Origin: Actinomadura craniellae
Lineage (GTDB): Bacteria > Actinomycetota > Actinomycetes > Streptosporangiales > Streptosporangiaceae
Direction: 5' to 3'
Assembly: GCF_003289645.1 (NCBI RefSeq)
Contig: NZ_QLYX01000018.1
Coordinates: 94,869-158,868, forward strand
Length of the DNA stretch: 64,000 bases
Shown here: positions 8,857 through 17,725 of the stretch, in pieces
Position numbering within the stretch: position 1 is the first letter of the stretch
Layout: each line of letters begins with the position of its first letter
Translations under genes and position numbers: made by a program
Notes under the pieces: generated by a model
What the model was told of the DNA's origin: nothing
The model's database searches: none
What the model saw: the letters and a program-made list of their open reading frames with translations, nothing else

Positions 8857-11643
8857 TTACTGCCTGGTGACCAGGGTGAAGTAGCTCGAACTGCCCTGCC
8901 CGGAGACCCCGGAGTTGGGGCCGAGGGTGACCCGCCCGGCGGGCAGTTCCTTCTTGAGGACGAGGAACAGCGTGTCCGTGGTACGGATCGTCATTCCCGT
9001 GTCGGTGAACCCGTCCTGCGCCAGCCAGCCGGGCCACCAGGTGCCCTTGCCGCGCGCGTCGGCCGCGACGTAGACGGTGGCCGGGGCCTTCAGGTCGAAG
9101 GTCAGGTAGTCGGCGGGCGCGGTCATCTTGGAGTCGTTGTTGGCACCGCGGATCAGCTCCGCCCCGGCAAGCGCCGCGGGCAGCTCGCTGATCGTGTAGT
9201 GCCGGTCGACGTGCGTCGGCGCGCCCTGCGCCGCGCGCACCAGCGGGTGCAGCTTGTCGGGCCGCACCACGTCGACGAGCTCGCCCGGGATCTGCGGCAC
9301 GCTCGTCCTGACGCCCAGCGTCCGGTTGCCCAGCTGCTTGACGCCCTGCTCGGGCTGCCCGGTGACGCGCTGGAACCCGAACGAGGAGTGCGGGCGGTCG
9401 ACCCGCTCCAGCAGGTAGGAGTGACCGGCCTTGACCCGCAGGGAGATCACGCCGGCGGCGGTGGGGCCGGCCAGCGGCCTGCCCCGGCCGGTGCGGCCGT
9501 CCACCACCCGGACCTGCTGCCCCGGCCACGGGTTCTGGATCTTGAGGTCGTCGTCGCGGGCCGCCTGAACGCCGACCACGCCCGGCGTGCCGCCCGTGAC
9601 CTCGGTGCTGACCCGGTGACCGCCCAGGACCTGCACCGATCCGGCCACGTCCCAGCCCTGCGGCCAGGCCGGCGCGACCTTGATCACGCCCTCGTAGGAC
9701 TGCACGAGCGCCTCCTGGAGTGCGGAGGAGACCACCGCGCCCCAGCCGTTGTAGTAGTTGCTCTCCCGCAGCGGGTCGGCGTTCTTGCCGTGCGCGGTGA
9801 ACCCGTTCGGGAAGACCTGGAAGTCCTTGGTGCCCTGGACCAGCAGGTTCTTCATCTCCTCGCCCTTGCCGAGCCGGGCCGCCAGCAGCGCGTCCTCCGA
9901 CCACTCCCGGGTCTGGACGTAGACGCGGTTGCGGAAGGTGGCGTCCATCAGCGCGGAGTTCGCGCCGTACAGGCCCCAGGGGAACAGCGGCTCGGTGTCG
10001 GGGTTCTGGGTGTTGCGTCCCTGCTCGTCGGTGGCCGACCAGGCGATGACCTGCTCACCGTTACGGGTGACCGTGCGGAAGTCCGGGATCTTCGGCAGGG
10101 CCGTGCGCAGCTCCCGGGCGAGCTCCCGGTCGCCGCGCCGGTCCGCCTGCTCGGCGATGATCGGGAAGATCACCCGCATGGCGGCCAGGTCGGTGGCGGG
10201 GTCGGAGGTGTCCCACTGCGTCTCCATCGCGTTCACGTGGTGCAGGTGCAGCTTCCCGTCGTCGCCCTCTTCGAGGATCGACAGGTAGAAGCGCGCCACG
10301 TCCCGCATGAGGGGGTAGGACTCGTCCAGGATGGAGCGCTTCCCGGTGTACCGGTACTGGAGCCACAGGTTGTGGACGACCTCGGGGCCGGTCGTGACGA
10401 TCCGGTTCAGCCAGTCGGGCGGCCGGCTGCTGTTGCAGGCCCCCGCCGTGCCGTCGTAGCGCAGGTACTCGGCCACGCACACGCCTTCGGAGCCCGGCCA
10501 GTTGGCGCGGGTCCACTCCCGCATTTCCTTGAGCCGGTCGAGGTACAGCCGGAAGTACGGGGCGTTGAACTCCTCGGTGCCCGCACCGAAGTTGGTGTAG
10601 ACGGGCTGCCGCAGGTTGAAGTGCCACCAGTGGTCGGCGGACCAGTGCACGGCGTCCCGCCACGGCGAGAACATGTTGATCACTCCGCCGTGGCTGCTGG
10701 GGACGGTGCCGCGCATCGTGGCGGCGGTCATGTAGAGCTGCTGGGCGCGCAGCGTCTCCATGTACTCGCCGGAGCCGTCCGGTGAGGTGATCCGCAGTGG
10801 CGCCGCGTCCGACCAGAACCGGTGCCACCAGGTCCGGTGCGCCCGGTCGATCCCGGTTCCGGTCGAGCCGGCCAGCGCCTTGGCGGTCGCCTTGCCGAGG
10901 TCGCCGCCGGTGTGCGCGGGCACGCCGGTGACGATGCGGAACCCGCCGTCCGGCCGGGGCTTGAAGCTCAGCCGCACGGTGCGCGCGTCGACCACCTGGG
11001 CGGTGACGTCGCGGCCCTGCGCGGTGACCGCCGCCACCGCGCCCGTGACTCCGCCGGACGCCTGGTCGGTGAAGGTCTCGGCGAGCGCCGCCACGTTCTT
11101 GTTCGCGTAGGTGGTGGGGGTGCGCCCGTCCCAGAGCTTCAGCTCGGCGGTCTGCGTGACGTTCGGGTCCGCGCCGGTGACCTCCAGGACGAACTGGTCC
11201 TTGTCGGCGCGCACGTAGCTGCGGGCCGACATGCCGCCGCCCTGCTGGACCAGGTCGGCGTCGTGCAGCCGCAGCCGGCCGCGGTAGTCCGGCGCCTGCA
11301 TCATCGGGAACAGCCCCGGGACGGTCAGCCGGCCGGCCGACTTCAGGTTCGGGAAGGTGTCGGCGCGGTTGAGCTGCGCGCTGAAACCGTCCTCGGCCCA
11401 GACCGCCGCGCCGAACGTCCCGTTGCCGACCGGCATGCTCTGGTACGCCTGCCAGGACGGCTTCTCCAGGATCAGGTCCGAGCGCGCGATGACCCCGGCC
11501 GTGTCCACCTGCAACGATCCGTTCCGCCAGGCCGTCGTGCCGCCCGAAGGGGTGCGGGCGGCGCTGGCCGGAACGGCGGCGGTCGTCGCGAGAAGCGCGC
11601 CCATGACGGACGCCGCGAGCCATGCCCGCTGCCTTCTCCTCAT
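8857..11643 (-). CDS. Secreted GH95-like glycosidase (alpha-L-fucosidase-like)
   Basis: A 928-residue exported protein. The N-terminus has RRRQR, a hydrophobic core and ASAA near residue 29, a Sec-type signal peptide. The next part contains YQSMPVGNGTFGAAVWAEDG and QLNRADTFPN, matching the N-terminal beta domain of GH95/DUF5703-type proteins. The middle has AQQLYMTAATMRGTVPSSHG, HWWHFNLRQPVYTNFGAG and LYMTAATM-type helices of an (alpha/alpha)6 barrel. Further on are NAMETQWDTSDPATD and RESNYYNGWGAVVSSALQEA. I assign the clan with fair confidence but the exact specificity is inferred from the neighbouring deoxy-sugar genes. A LacI operator palindrome lies 33 bp upstream of its start codon. Confidence 0.65.
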   Translation of the reverse strand: MRRRQRAWLAASVMGALLATTAAVPASAARTPSGGTTAWRNGSLQVDTAGVIARSDLILEKPSWQAYQSMPVGNGTFGAAVWAEDGFSAQLNRADTFPNLKSAGRLTVPGLFPMMQAPDYRGRLRLHDADLVQQGGGMSARSYVRADKDQFVLEVTGADPNVTQTAELKLWDGRTPTTYANKNVAALAETFTDQASGGVTGAVAAVTAQGRDVTAQVVDARTVRLSFKPRPDGGFRIVTGVPAHTGGDLGKATAKALAGSTGTGIDRAHRTWWHRFWSDAAPLRITSPDGSGEYMETLRAQQLYMTAATMRGTVPSSHGGVINMFSPWRDAVHWSADHWWHFNLRQPVYTNFGAGTEEFNAPYFRLYLDRLKEMREWTRANWPGSEGVCVAEYLRYDGTAGACNSSRPPDWLNRIVTTGPEVVHNLWLQYRYTGKRSILDESYPLMRDVARFYLSILEEGDDGKLHLHHVNAMETQWDTSDPATDLAAMRVIFPIIAEQADRRGDRELARELRTALPKIPDFRTVTRNGEQVIAWSATDEQGRNTQNPDTEPLFPWGLYGANSALMDATFRNRVYVQTREWSEDALLAARLGKGEEMKNLLVQGTKDFQVFPNGFTAHGKNADPLRESNYYNGWGAVVSSALQEALVQSYEGVIKVAPAWPQGWDVAGSVQVLGGHRVSTEVTGGTPGVVGVQAARDDDLKIQNPWPGQQVRVVDGRTGRGRPLAGPTAAGVISLRVKAGHSYLLERVDRPHSSFGFQRVTGQPEQGVKQLGNRTLGVRTSVPQIPGELVDVVRPDKLHPLVRAAQGAPTHVDRHYTISELPAALAGAELIRGANNDSKMTAPADYLTFDLKAPATVYVAADARGKGTWWPGWLAQDGFTDTGMTIRTTDTLFLVLKKELPAGRVTLGPNSGVSGQGSSSYFTLVTRQ

Positions 11644-11675
11644 GACTCTCGTCTTTCCAAGAGATCCTCCTCGAC

Positions 11676-11695
11676 TTGGTCAATCGTTTGACCAA
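11676..11695. promoter_or_regulatory. LacI-family operator, near-perfect palindrome
   Basis: TTGGTCAATCGTTTGACCAA: two 8-base arms TTGGTCAA and TTGACCAA are exact reverse complements around TCGT, with CG at the centre. It lies just upstream of the glycosidase gene (transcribed leftward) and shares its first 12 bases with the site at 1113. This form fits the hinge-helix mode of LacI-family binding. Confidence 0.8.
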
Positions 11696-12025
11696 ATTTT
11701 CCCACGGCGCCGAAGACCCAGACAAGAACGCGGCTGTCACCCCGCCCTTCACGAACACTTCGGAAGTGGCCGGCCCCCATCACGTCCGCCCAGGTCAGTC
11801 CATGTGGGCAACGGCGAAAACAAAGGGTGAGTGATCTACGTCACACAGCCGGCGCGGGGTTCTCGACGCGACCTCCGAGCCCGCCCCGGCGCCGCTCGGG
11901 CGTGCCGGGAGTGCATTAATACACAGAAGAGCCCTCCGCGTAATACCGGACCCGATTTCGCTGGCGCTTCCAGGAAATCGCCGGAACAATGATTTCACCG
12001 CTAGGGTTACGGCGACGGGGTTTCG
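11696..12025. other. Intergenic region between divergent glycosidase and STAND genes
   Basis: About 330 bases without a convincing gene. The right part is less GC-rich than its surroundings (for example around 11911-12000) and presumably carries the promoter of the STAND gene. No clear repeat or hairpin beyond the LacI operator was seen. Confidence 0.5.
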
Positions 12026-14299
12026 ATGTCAGAGGAACGCGAATGGCGTGTGCATATCGGTGGCCAGGTCACCGGCACCGTCGTGGTCGGCGACAATAAT
12101 GTGATCTTCAATCACGGGCACGGCTCCGAATGCGCGCCCCGCGACGGTTCCCCGCCTGACGTGCGGCGTCTCGACCGTCCGGTCGCGCAGGTGCTGCCGC
12201 GCGCGCCGGAGCTGGTCGGCCGCGACGCCGAACTGGCCGCGCTGGCGGCGGGCGTCGATGCCGACACGCCCGTCCTGGTGCATGGCCCGAAAGGGGTGGG
12301 GAAAACCGCGCTGCTCAGCCGGTTCGCAGCCGACCGGGCGAAAACGGGCACCGATGTCGTCTTTCTGGCTGCGGCCGGATTAGCCGTTGAGGACATCCTT
12401 CAGGAACTGTTCAGCTCCTGTTACGACATCACCGATTACCATCCCGATCTCGACCGGCTGCGCCGGCTCATGATCCCGATCAAAGCCCTCTTCGTCATCG
12501 ACGATTTCCACGGTTCGGCCGACGAGCTGAAAGTGCTGTCGGACGCGCTCCCCTCCGGCGGCCTCGTCCTCGCCGCCGCCGAGCGCGTTCCGGGCGGCGG
12601 CCGGTCGGTGGAACTGTCCGGCCTGGCCGAGGAGGCCGCGCTCGCCCTGCTGGAACGCGCGCTGGAACGCCCGCCGCCCGGCGACGGCTCGGCCCGGGAA
12701 CTGTGCCGGGCCGCGGGCGGCCTGCCCGGGGCGCTGCTCCAGGCCGCCGCCGCGCTCCAGGCCGGGGACGCCGGCTCGTTCTCCACCGACCCCGCGCTGC
12801 TGGCCCGCGCGTCGGTGGCGGGGCTCGACCCAGACGCACGCACCGCGCTGGACGTGCTCTGCGCGCTGGACGGGCTGGCGCCGTCCGCCGAACTGGTCGC
12901 CGTCCTGGCCGGCGTCCCCGACGCCGGCGGGGCGCTCGACAGGCTGGCGGGCGCCCACCTGGCCGAGCGCTCCGGGCGGGGGCACGCGGCCGCCCGCGGG
13001 GTGCCGGAACTCGTGCCCGAACCCGCCGACCGCGCCGCCGCGCTGCTGCGCTGGGTGTGCGAGACGGCGACGCCCCGCCAGGTGGCCGCCGCGGCGCCCG
13101 TGGTGGTCCGCGTCCTGGACACCGCCGTCCGCCGGGGCGATCACGCCGTCGCCCGCGACCTCGCCCGGGCCACCGCGCCCGCGCTGGGACGGGGCCTGCG
13201 GCTGGGCTCGTGGCGGCAGGTCCTCGCCCTCGGCCTGCACGCGTCCCAGGAACTGGGCTCCGTGGCGGACGAGAAGTACTTCGCCCACGAGGAGAAGGTC
13301 CGCCGGCAGGCGCTGGGCGCGGCGGCCGGGCTGTTCGGCGGCGCGGCCCTGGGCACCGTCGTGGCCCTGGGGCAGGGGGCGGGCACGTCGGCCGGGGCCG
13401 GCGGCTGGGCGGCGGCGCACCCCGGGATCATCGCCGCGGTGGCGACCGCGGTGGCCGCCGCCACCGTGATCGCGGGCGCCGCCGCGCTGCGCGGCGGGAA
13501 CGAGGGCGTGCCGGTCGGCGGGACCGGCCCGCAGGCGCTGCCGAACGCCGCCGTCTCCCCCGCCGGGAGCCCGACGAAGAGCCCGCCGAAGAGCCCCGGA
13601 AAGAAGAGCCCCTCCGCCACACCGTCGGAAGGCGGCCGGGAGAACCCGCAACCGGGGCAGCCGTGCACGCCCAAGACGCTTCCGGGCGCCTCCTTCAACG
13701 CCCGGGCGGGCTCGTCGGCCGGGCAGGACCACCAGTTCCCCTGGCTGCCGTGCGACGACGAGGGGGCCATGTTCGTCAGGGGCGACTCCGCCTTCAAGGC
13801 CCGGCGGACGTCCTGCCCGCCGGCGCAGAGCCTGGGCCCGTGCCGGTTCCGGGTGACGTTCTCGCCCACCCGGGCCGGCGAGTACCGCGCGACCCTGATC
13901 GTCCCCGACGACGACGGCGACCACACGGTGCGGATGGAGCTCCGCGGCACCGCCACCGGCGGCGAGACGGGCGGCGGCGGCTCGCAGGAACCGGAGCGCC
14001 CGACCACGCCGCCCGCGCTGGCGTCCCCGCCCAACGGGCAGATCTACGACCACTACCCGCGCTTCACGGTCTTCGACTGGTACCCGGTCGCGGGCGCCGC
14101 GCGCTACCAGCTCGAACTGGAGCGCCAGTGCGACCCGGAGGACCCGTGGGTCACGAACTTCTACGACACCACCGACCAGACCCGCTACGAGCACGAGTGG
14201 ATCGACGGCTGCCCGGGGCGGTGGCGGGTCATCCCGCTGGGGGCCGACGGCTTCGAGGGCCCGCCCAGCGGATGGCGCGAGTTCGACTACATCGCCTGA
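12026..14299 (+). CDS. STAND-type P-loop NTPase with membrane segment and Ig/FN3-like tail
   Basis: A 757-residue multidomain protein. Residues 1-35 include IGGQVTGTVVVGDNNVIFNH, a short beta-rich motif often found at the front of actinobacterial STAND and effector-associated proteins. The ATPase follows, with Walker A HGPKGVGKTALLS near residue 90 and Walker B ALFVIDDFHG near 153. A long helical region continues to about 430. Two hydrophobic Ala/Gly-rich stretches (about 430-490) could cross the membrane. A Pro/Ser/Lys linker follows, then an ASH-like beta domain with CRFRVTFSPTRAGEYRATL, and an FN3-like C-terminal domain with FDWYPVAGAARYQLELE. STAND proteins usually act as ligand-sensing switches. 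The function here is unknown, and a sensor across the membrane is inference. Confidence 0.65.
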   Translation: MSEEREWRVHIGGQVTGTVVVGDNNVIFNHGHGSECAPRDGSPPDVRRLDRPVAQVLPRAPELVGRDAELAALAAGVDADTPVLVHGPKGVGKTALLSRFAADRAKTGTDVVFLAAAGLAVEDILQELFSSCYDITDYHPDLDRLRRLMIPIKALFVIDDFHGSADELKVLSDALPSGGLVLAAAERVPGGGRSVELSGLAEEAALALLERALERPPPGDGSARELCRAAGGLPGALLQAAAALQAGDAGSFSTDPALLARASVAGLDPDARTALDVLCALDGLAPSAELVAVLAGVPDAGGALDRLAGAHLAERSGRGHAAARGVPELVPEPADRAAALLRWVCETATPRQVAAAAPVVVRVLDTAVRRGDHAVARDLARATAPALGRGLRLGSWRQVLALGLHASQELGSVADEKYFAHEEKVRRQALGAAAGLFGGAALGTVVALGQGAGTSAGAGGWAAAHPGIIAAVATAVAAATVIAGAAALRGGNEGVPVGGTGPQALPNAAVSPAGSPTKSPPKSPGKKSPSATPSEGGRENPQPGQPCTPKTLPGASFNARAGSSAGQDHQFPWLPCDDEGAMFVRGDSAFKARRTSCPPAQSLGPCRFRVTFSPTRAGEYRATLIVPDDDGDHTVRMELRGTATGGETGGGGSQEPERPTTPPALASPPNGQIYDHYPRFTVFDWYPVAGAARYQLELERQCDPEDPWVTNFYDTTDQTRYEHEWIDGCPGRWRVIPLGADGFEGPPSGWREFDYIA

Positions 14300-14336
14300 G
14301 AGCCCGGGGGACGCCCGGGGTCAGGGCTCCAGGTGG

Positions 14337-14588
14337 TCAGCCGGCCCAGACCAGGTCGTCCACGGTGACCGTCAGCGCCGTGTCATCGACCGTCAACTCC
14401 ATGAACCCGGCCTCGCCGAAAGACCCCCACCGCTTCGCGGGGTCCTTCCCGGCGGGTTCGCTGTGCATTACGTCGTAGGGGTCCTCGCAGATGCGCCCCA
14501 TGGTGCGGGCGAGTTCGGACAGCGCGTCGCCGGGGAACCCGCGGAGCTTGGACAACGCCTTGCCGGTGAACCGGAAGGCGTAGGTCAC
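14337..14588 (-). CDS. Small RelE-like protein, probable toxin of a TA pair
   Basis: An 83-residue protein (MTYAFRFTGKALSKLRGFPG at the start, TALTVTVDDLVWAG at the end) with the size and beta/alpha pattern of RelE/ParE-type toxins: a first strand with Phe/Thr, two helices with a Leu-rich face, then strands ending in a conserved-looking V-W segment. It overlaps the upstream DUF6247-type gene by 4 bp (ATG over TGA), as expected for a coupled toxin-antitoxin operon. RelE-type toxins cut mRNA at the ribosome; whether this one does is unknown because no catalytic residue can be named with certainty. Confidence 0.55.
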   Translation of the reverse strand: MTYAFRFTGKALSKLRGFPGDALSELARTMGRICEDPYDVMHSEPAGKDPAKRWGSFGEAGFMELTVDDTALTVTVDDLVWAG

Positions 14589-14902
14589 GTGCGCCCACGA
14601 CGGGCGAGTTCAGCGGCGATCGCCTCGGGTCCGGAGACGGTGCCCATGGTGCCGTCAGCGATGGCCCACCTGGTGGCTTCCAGCTCTTCGTCGTAGCCGG
14701 GGCGGCTGACGACGTGAGCCCGGAGGCTCCAGTCGTTGAGGAATTTCTCGAGCCGCGGGTACTTGGTGACGTCGTCGGCAACGGCGTGGGTGACTTCGCG
14801 GTACCTGCGGAGGAACGTCTCGTGCTCGCGCTCGGGAAGGACCGCGAGGATGGCCAGGGGAGTCCTCGGGTTCGGTTCCCCATGAATCGGCTGCGCGCTC
14901 AT
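14585..14902 (-). CDS. DUF6247-like protein, probable antitoxin partner
   Basis: A 105-residue protein beginning MSAQPIHGEPNPRTPLAILA. The stretches LAVLPEREHETFLRRYREVT and LNDWSLRAHVVSRPGYDEEL resemble the actinobacterial DUF6247 family, which is often the first gene of a two-gene TA-like operon. The ATG at 14902 is chosen because ACGGGGA lies 6-9 bases upstream; a TTG eight codons earlier is possible. It precedes and overlaps the RelE-like gene. The antitoxin role is inferred from this arrangement. Confidence 0.55.
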   Translation of the reverse strand: MSAQPIHGEPNPRTPLAILAVLPEREHETFLRRYREVTHAVADDVTKYPRLEKFLNDWSLRAHVVSRPGYDEELEATRWAIADGTMGTVSGPEAIAAELARRGRT

Positions 14903-14985
14903 CGTGGTCCCCGTCGTTGGTTTCAATCTGTAGTCATTCTATGGAAGAACGTGTTCGTCTTCCATGGGATCGCACCGATGCCGGG

Positions 14986-15855
14986 TCAGGGCTCGTCGTC
15001 CCGTGTCGCCGCGGGGATGAGGTGGTCCAGCAGGTGGGCCGGGGCGTGGTTGGCCCAGCCGGTGTCCGGCCAGTTGAACCAGCCCGCCGAGGCGGACGCG
15101 CCGCCGTCGGGGTGGAGGGTGGTTCCGGTGACGAAGGCCGACAGCTCCGACGCGAGGAAGACCACGCAGTTCGACACGTCGGCGACCCGGCCCACCCGTC
15201 CCATGGGGATGGCGATGCGGGCGGCGGCGGGGGTGGCCAGCGGGTCGTTGTCGCGGGCCAGCCTGGTCAGGTTGGGGGTGGGGACGTAGTCGGGGGCGAC
15301 GTTGTTGACCCGGATGCCGTCGGGGGCCAGTTCGACGGCGAGCGTCCGGGCGAAGTGCTCCACGGCCGCCTTGGCGGCCGCGTAGACGGCGTAGCCGGGG
15401 GCCGCCCGGTGGGCCTCGATGGTGGTGAGGTTCACGATGCTGCCGCCGCGGCCGCCCGCCCGCATCCGCGGGATCGCCAGGGAGCAGGCGTGCAGGACGT
15501 GCAGCAGGTTCGCGCGCAGCAGCGCGTCCCAGCCCTTCGGAGCGGTGTCGGCGAACGGGGCCTTGAAGGTGCCGCCGACGACGTTGACGAGCGTGTCGAG
15601 CCGGCCCCACCGGTCGCCGGCGGCGGTGAACAGCGCCGCCAGCGCGTCGGGGTCACGGGCGTCGCCGTGGTGCACGATCGCCTCGCCGAGGGACCCGCGG
15701 AGGGCGTCGGCCGCCTCGGCGTCGATGTCGATCACCGCTAGGCGGACGCCGTTGGCGGCCAGATCGGCGGCGATGGCCGAGCCGAGGCCGCCCGCCCCGC
15801 CGGTGATCACGGCGACGGTGCCGTCGAGGCGCCCGCGTTCCTCGAACCAGCCCAT
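14986..15855 (-). CDS. Short-chain dehydrogenase/reductase (SDR)
   Basis: A 289-residue classical SDR. The NAD(P)-binding motif is VAVITGGAGGLGSAIAADLA near residue 15, followed by LAVIDIDAEAAD (the Asp favours NAD), the DTLVNVVGGTF segment, and an active site with NLTTIEAHRAAPGYAVYAAAKAAVEH (written here in parts: catalytic Tyr in YAVYAAAK, Lys four residues later). The position normally held by the catalytic Ser is in the NLTT segment, where Thr takes its place. It lies 5 bp after the LLM oxidoreductase gene on the same strand, so the two probably act together; the substrate is unknown. Confidence 0.85.
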   Translation of the reverse strand: MGWFEERGRLDGTVAVITGGAGGLGSAIAADLAANGVRLAVIDIDAEAADALRGSLGEAIVHHGDARDPDALAALFTAAGDRWGRLDTLVNVVGGTFKAPFADTAPKGWDALLRANLLHVLHACSLAIPRMRAGGRGGSIVNLTTIEAHRAAPGYAVYAAAKAAVEHFARTLAVELAPDGIRVNNVAPDYVPTPNLTRLARDNDPLATPAAARIAIPMGRVGRVADVSNCVVFLASELSAFVTGTTLHPDGGASASAGWFNWPDTGWANHAPAHLLDHLIPAATRDDEP

Positions 15856-15860
15856 GCCCG

Positions 15861-16772
15861 TTACACCCGTCCCGACAGGTAGGTGGAGCCGAAGGCTTCG
15901 ATGAACTCCAGCGTGGCCGCGGCCTCGCCGGTGCGGTCCGACACGATCACCCAGGTGACGCCGGCCTTCTCCAGCTCCGCGAGCGCTTCCCGGTGCCGGT
16001 CGGGCTCGGTGGTCGGGGACTCCAGCCCGGCGCCCTGGTAGGAGTACAGCACGTCGATCTGGTCGTGGCGGCCGGCCGCGGCCGCGGCCGCGCGCAGTTC
16101 GGTGATGGCGTCGGCCAGTTCGGCGACCGTGCCGAGGGCGGGGGTGCGGGCGGTGGCGCTCAGCTGCGCTCCGCCGGTCATCGGCATCCAGCCCTGCGCC
16201 CGTTCGGCGACGCGGCGGCGGCTCAGCCTGGAGTTGCCGCCCACCCAGATCGGGATGGGGTCCTGGACGGGACGGGGCCGGGCGATCACGTCGCGCGCGC
16301 TGAAGTGCCGGCCCTGGTAGCTGAACGGCTCGCCGCTCCAGTGCAGCGGGAGCACGTCGAGGGCCTCGTCGAACAGGGCGTTGCGCTCGTCCATGTCGAC
16401 GCCGAGGGCGTAGAACTCGCTCTTCTGGTATCCGGTGCCGAGGCCGAGGGTCAGGCGTCCCCCCGAGAGCTTGTCCAGCGTCGCCGCCGCCTTGGCGAGG
16501 AGGAAGGGGTTCCGGTAGGGGGCGACCGCCAGGTGGGTGAGCAGCCGTAGCCGTTCGGTCGCGCCGGCCACGTAGCCGAGCGCGACCAGCGGGTCGAGCG
16601 TCTGGTGCCCGCCGGAGTTCAGCCAGCGGGTGCCCGGTATCGGGTGCTCGCTGAACGACAGGCCGTCGAAGCCGTACCGCTCGGCCGTGACCGCCACCTC
16701 GCGCAGCGGTCCGGCGTCGAGGAGGTCGCCGTCGGGTCCGTTCTTCTCCGGGTAATGGAAGATGAAGCGCAT
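15861..16772 (-). CDS. LLM-class F420/flavin-dependent oxidoreductase
   Basis: A luciferase-like TIM-barrel oxidoreductase of about 303 residues. Landmarks are FDGLSFSEHPIPGTRWLNSG near residue 40, LLTHLAVAPYRNPFLLAKAA near 80, LTLGLGTGYQKSEFYALGVD near 110 and PIPIWVGGNSRLSRRRVAER near 180, all typical of the F420-using actinobacterial branch. The ATG at 16772 is preferred because AGAGG is placed 5 bases upstream; a GTG two codons earlier is possible. It is cotranscribed with the SDR. Substrate unknown. Confidence 0.83.
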   Translation of the reverse strand: MRFIFHYPEKNGPDGDLLDAGPLREVAVTAERYGFDGLSFSEHPIPGTRWLNSGGHQTLDPLVALGYVAGATERLRLLTHLAVAPYRNPFLLAKAAATLDKLSGGRLTLGLGTGYQKSEFYALGVDMDERNALFDEALDVLPLHWSGEPFSYQGRHFSARDVIARPRPVQDPIPIWVGGNSRLSRRRVAERAQGWMPMTGGAQLSATARTPALGTVAELADAITELRAAAAAAGRHDQIDVLYSYQGAGLESPTTEPDRHREALAELEKAGVTWVIVSDRTGEAAATLEFIEAFGSTYLSGRV

Positions 16773-16958
16773 CGTCACCTCTGGAACCTGGCGGCATCGT
16801 CGGGAGCCGTGCCGGTCATGGATTGAGAACCATCCATGCCGGAATCCTACTAAGGTTCCATACTTTTACAAGAGTGACGCTCTCTGTTGAGAGAAAGTCG
16901 TTCTCATCTCCTCCGGTCCCGGCCCGGCGGGCTACACGGTCTGCGGATGTACGGGGAC

Positions 16959-17390
16959 CTACGCCGGGAAGGCGGCCGCCAGATCCCGCGAGACGCTGGC
17001 CCTGACGTGCTCCCACTCCCCCTCGCCGACGTACTGCCGGAGGGCCTGCAAGACCGTCTGCACCAGGCGTTCCATGCCGTCCTGGACGTCGTAGCGGAAC
17101 TCGCCCCTGACCCGCCGCAGGAACTCGTCCTTGCCCATCTTCTGCGGCACTTTGCTCGGGTCCCAGCCGTCGTAGTACACGCCCCGGACCAGGAGCGGCA
17201 GTTGGGCGGCCAGTTTCGCGGACTCCTCCACGGTCAGCCGGTCCCGCAGCGCGTGCAGGACCGCCCGCAGGGCCTCGTACGACTGGTTCCGCCGATCTTT
17301 CGGCCACCCGTAGGCGTGCTCGATCTCCTTCAGCAACCGGTTCGTCTTGTCCACGGTCGTGTCGAAGGTCGGATATCCGGTACCACTCAT
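16959..17390 (-). CDS. DUF2267 domain protein
   Basis: A 143-residue protein starting MSGTGYPTFDTTVDKTNRLL. The segments WPKDRRNQSYEALRAVLHAL, RLTVEESAKLAAQLPLLVRG and YYDGWDPSKVPQKMGKDEFL are diagnostic of DUF2267, a soluble all-helical family of unknown function common near stress and regulatory genes in actinomycetes. The length is that of one domain. The start is set by the domain boundary and by GGAGG 13 bases upstream. It stands alone between two unrelated groups. Confidence 0.85.
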   Translation of the reverse strand: MSGTGYPTFDTTVDKTNRLLKEIEHAYGWPKDRRNQSYEALRAVLHALRDRLTVEESAKLAAQLPLLVRGVYYDGWDPSKVPQKMGKDEFLRRVRGEFRYDVQDGMERLVQTVLQALRQYVGEGEWEHVRASVSRDLAAAFPA

Positions 17391-17725
17391 TTCGCTGCTC
17401 GCCTCCCTGTCTGGACGGAAGGCCGGCCACGAGCCGCTGCGGGCGCCGCGCGGCGGGAGCCGGCGCACTTGGAAGCACCTCCCACGATGTGCGAGCCGGC
17501 GCCGCCGCGTATCCCCAGGCCGGATAGTTCCGGACCGCGCGAGCGCGGCCGCCGCCCACGGCGAACGGTGCCACGGCCGGTCAATCCCGGCGCGCACCCG
17601 ATCCCGCCGCACCTGCCGGATCAGCGCGCTACGCGGCGATCTAGCCGGTCATCTGTGGACAAAGCCGGAAGCGATCACTAAGTTCCACGACGACAGGCAG
17701 GACGACGACGCTCCAGGGAGTACCG
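17391..17725. other. Intergenic region
   Basis: A stretch of 335 bases between the divergently transcribed DUF2267 gene and a small membrane-protein gene. It must hold both promoters. I see no gene, repeat or strong hairpin in it. Confidence 0.5.

Noticed and set aside
8212..10785. An 857-codon open frame on the plus strand
   Set aside because: It overlaps the LacI gene in another frame and is antisense to the glycosidase; composition is that of a shadow frame.
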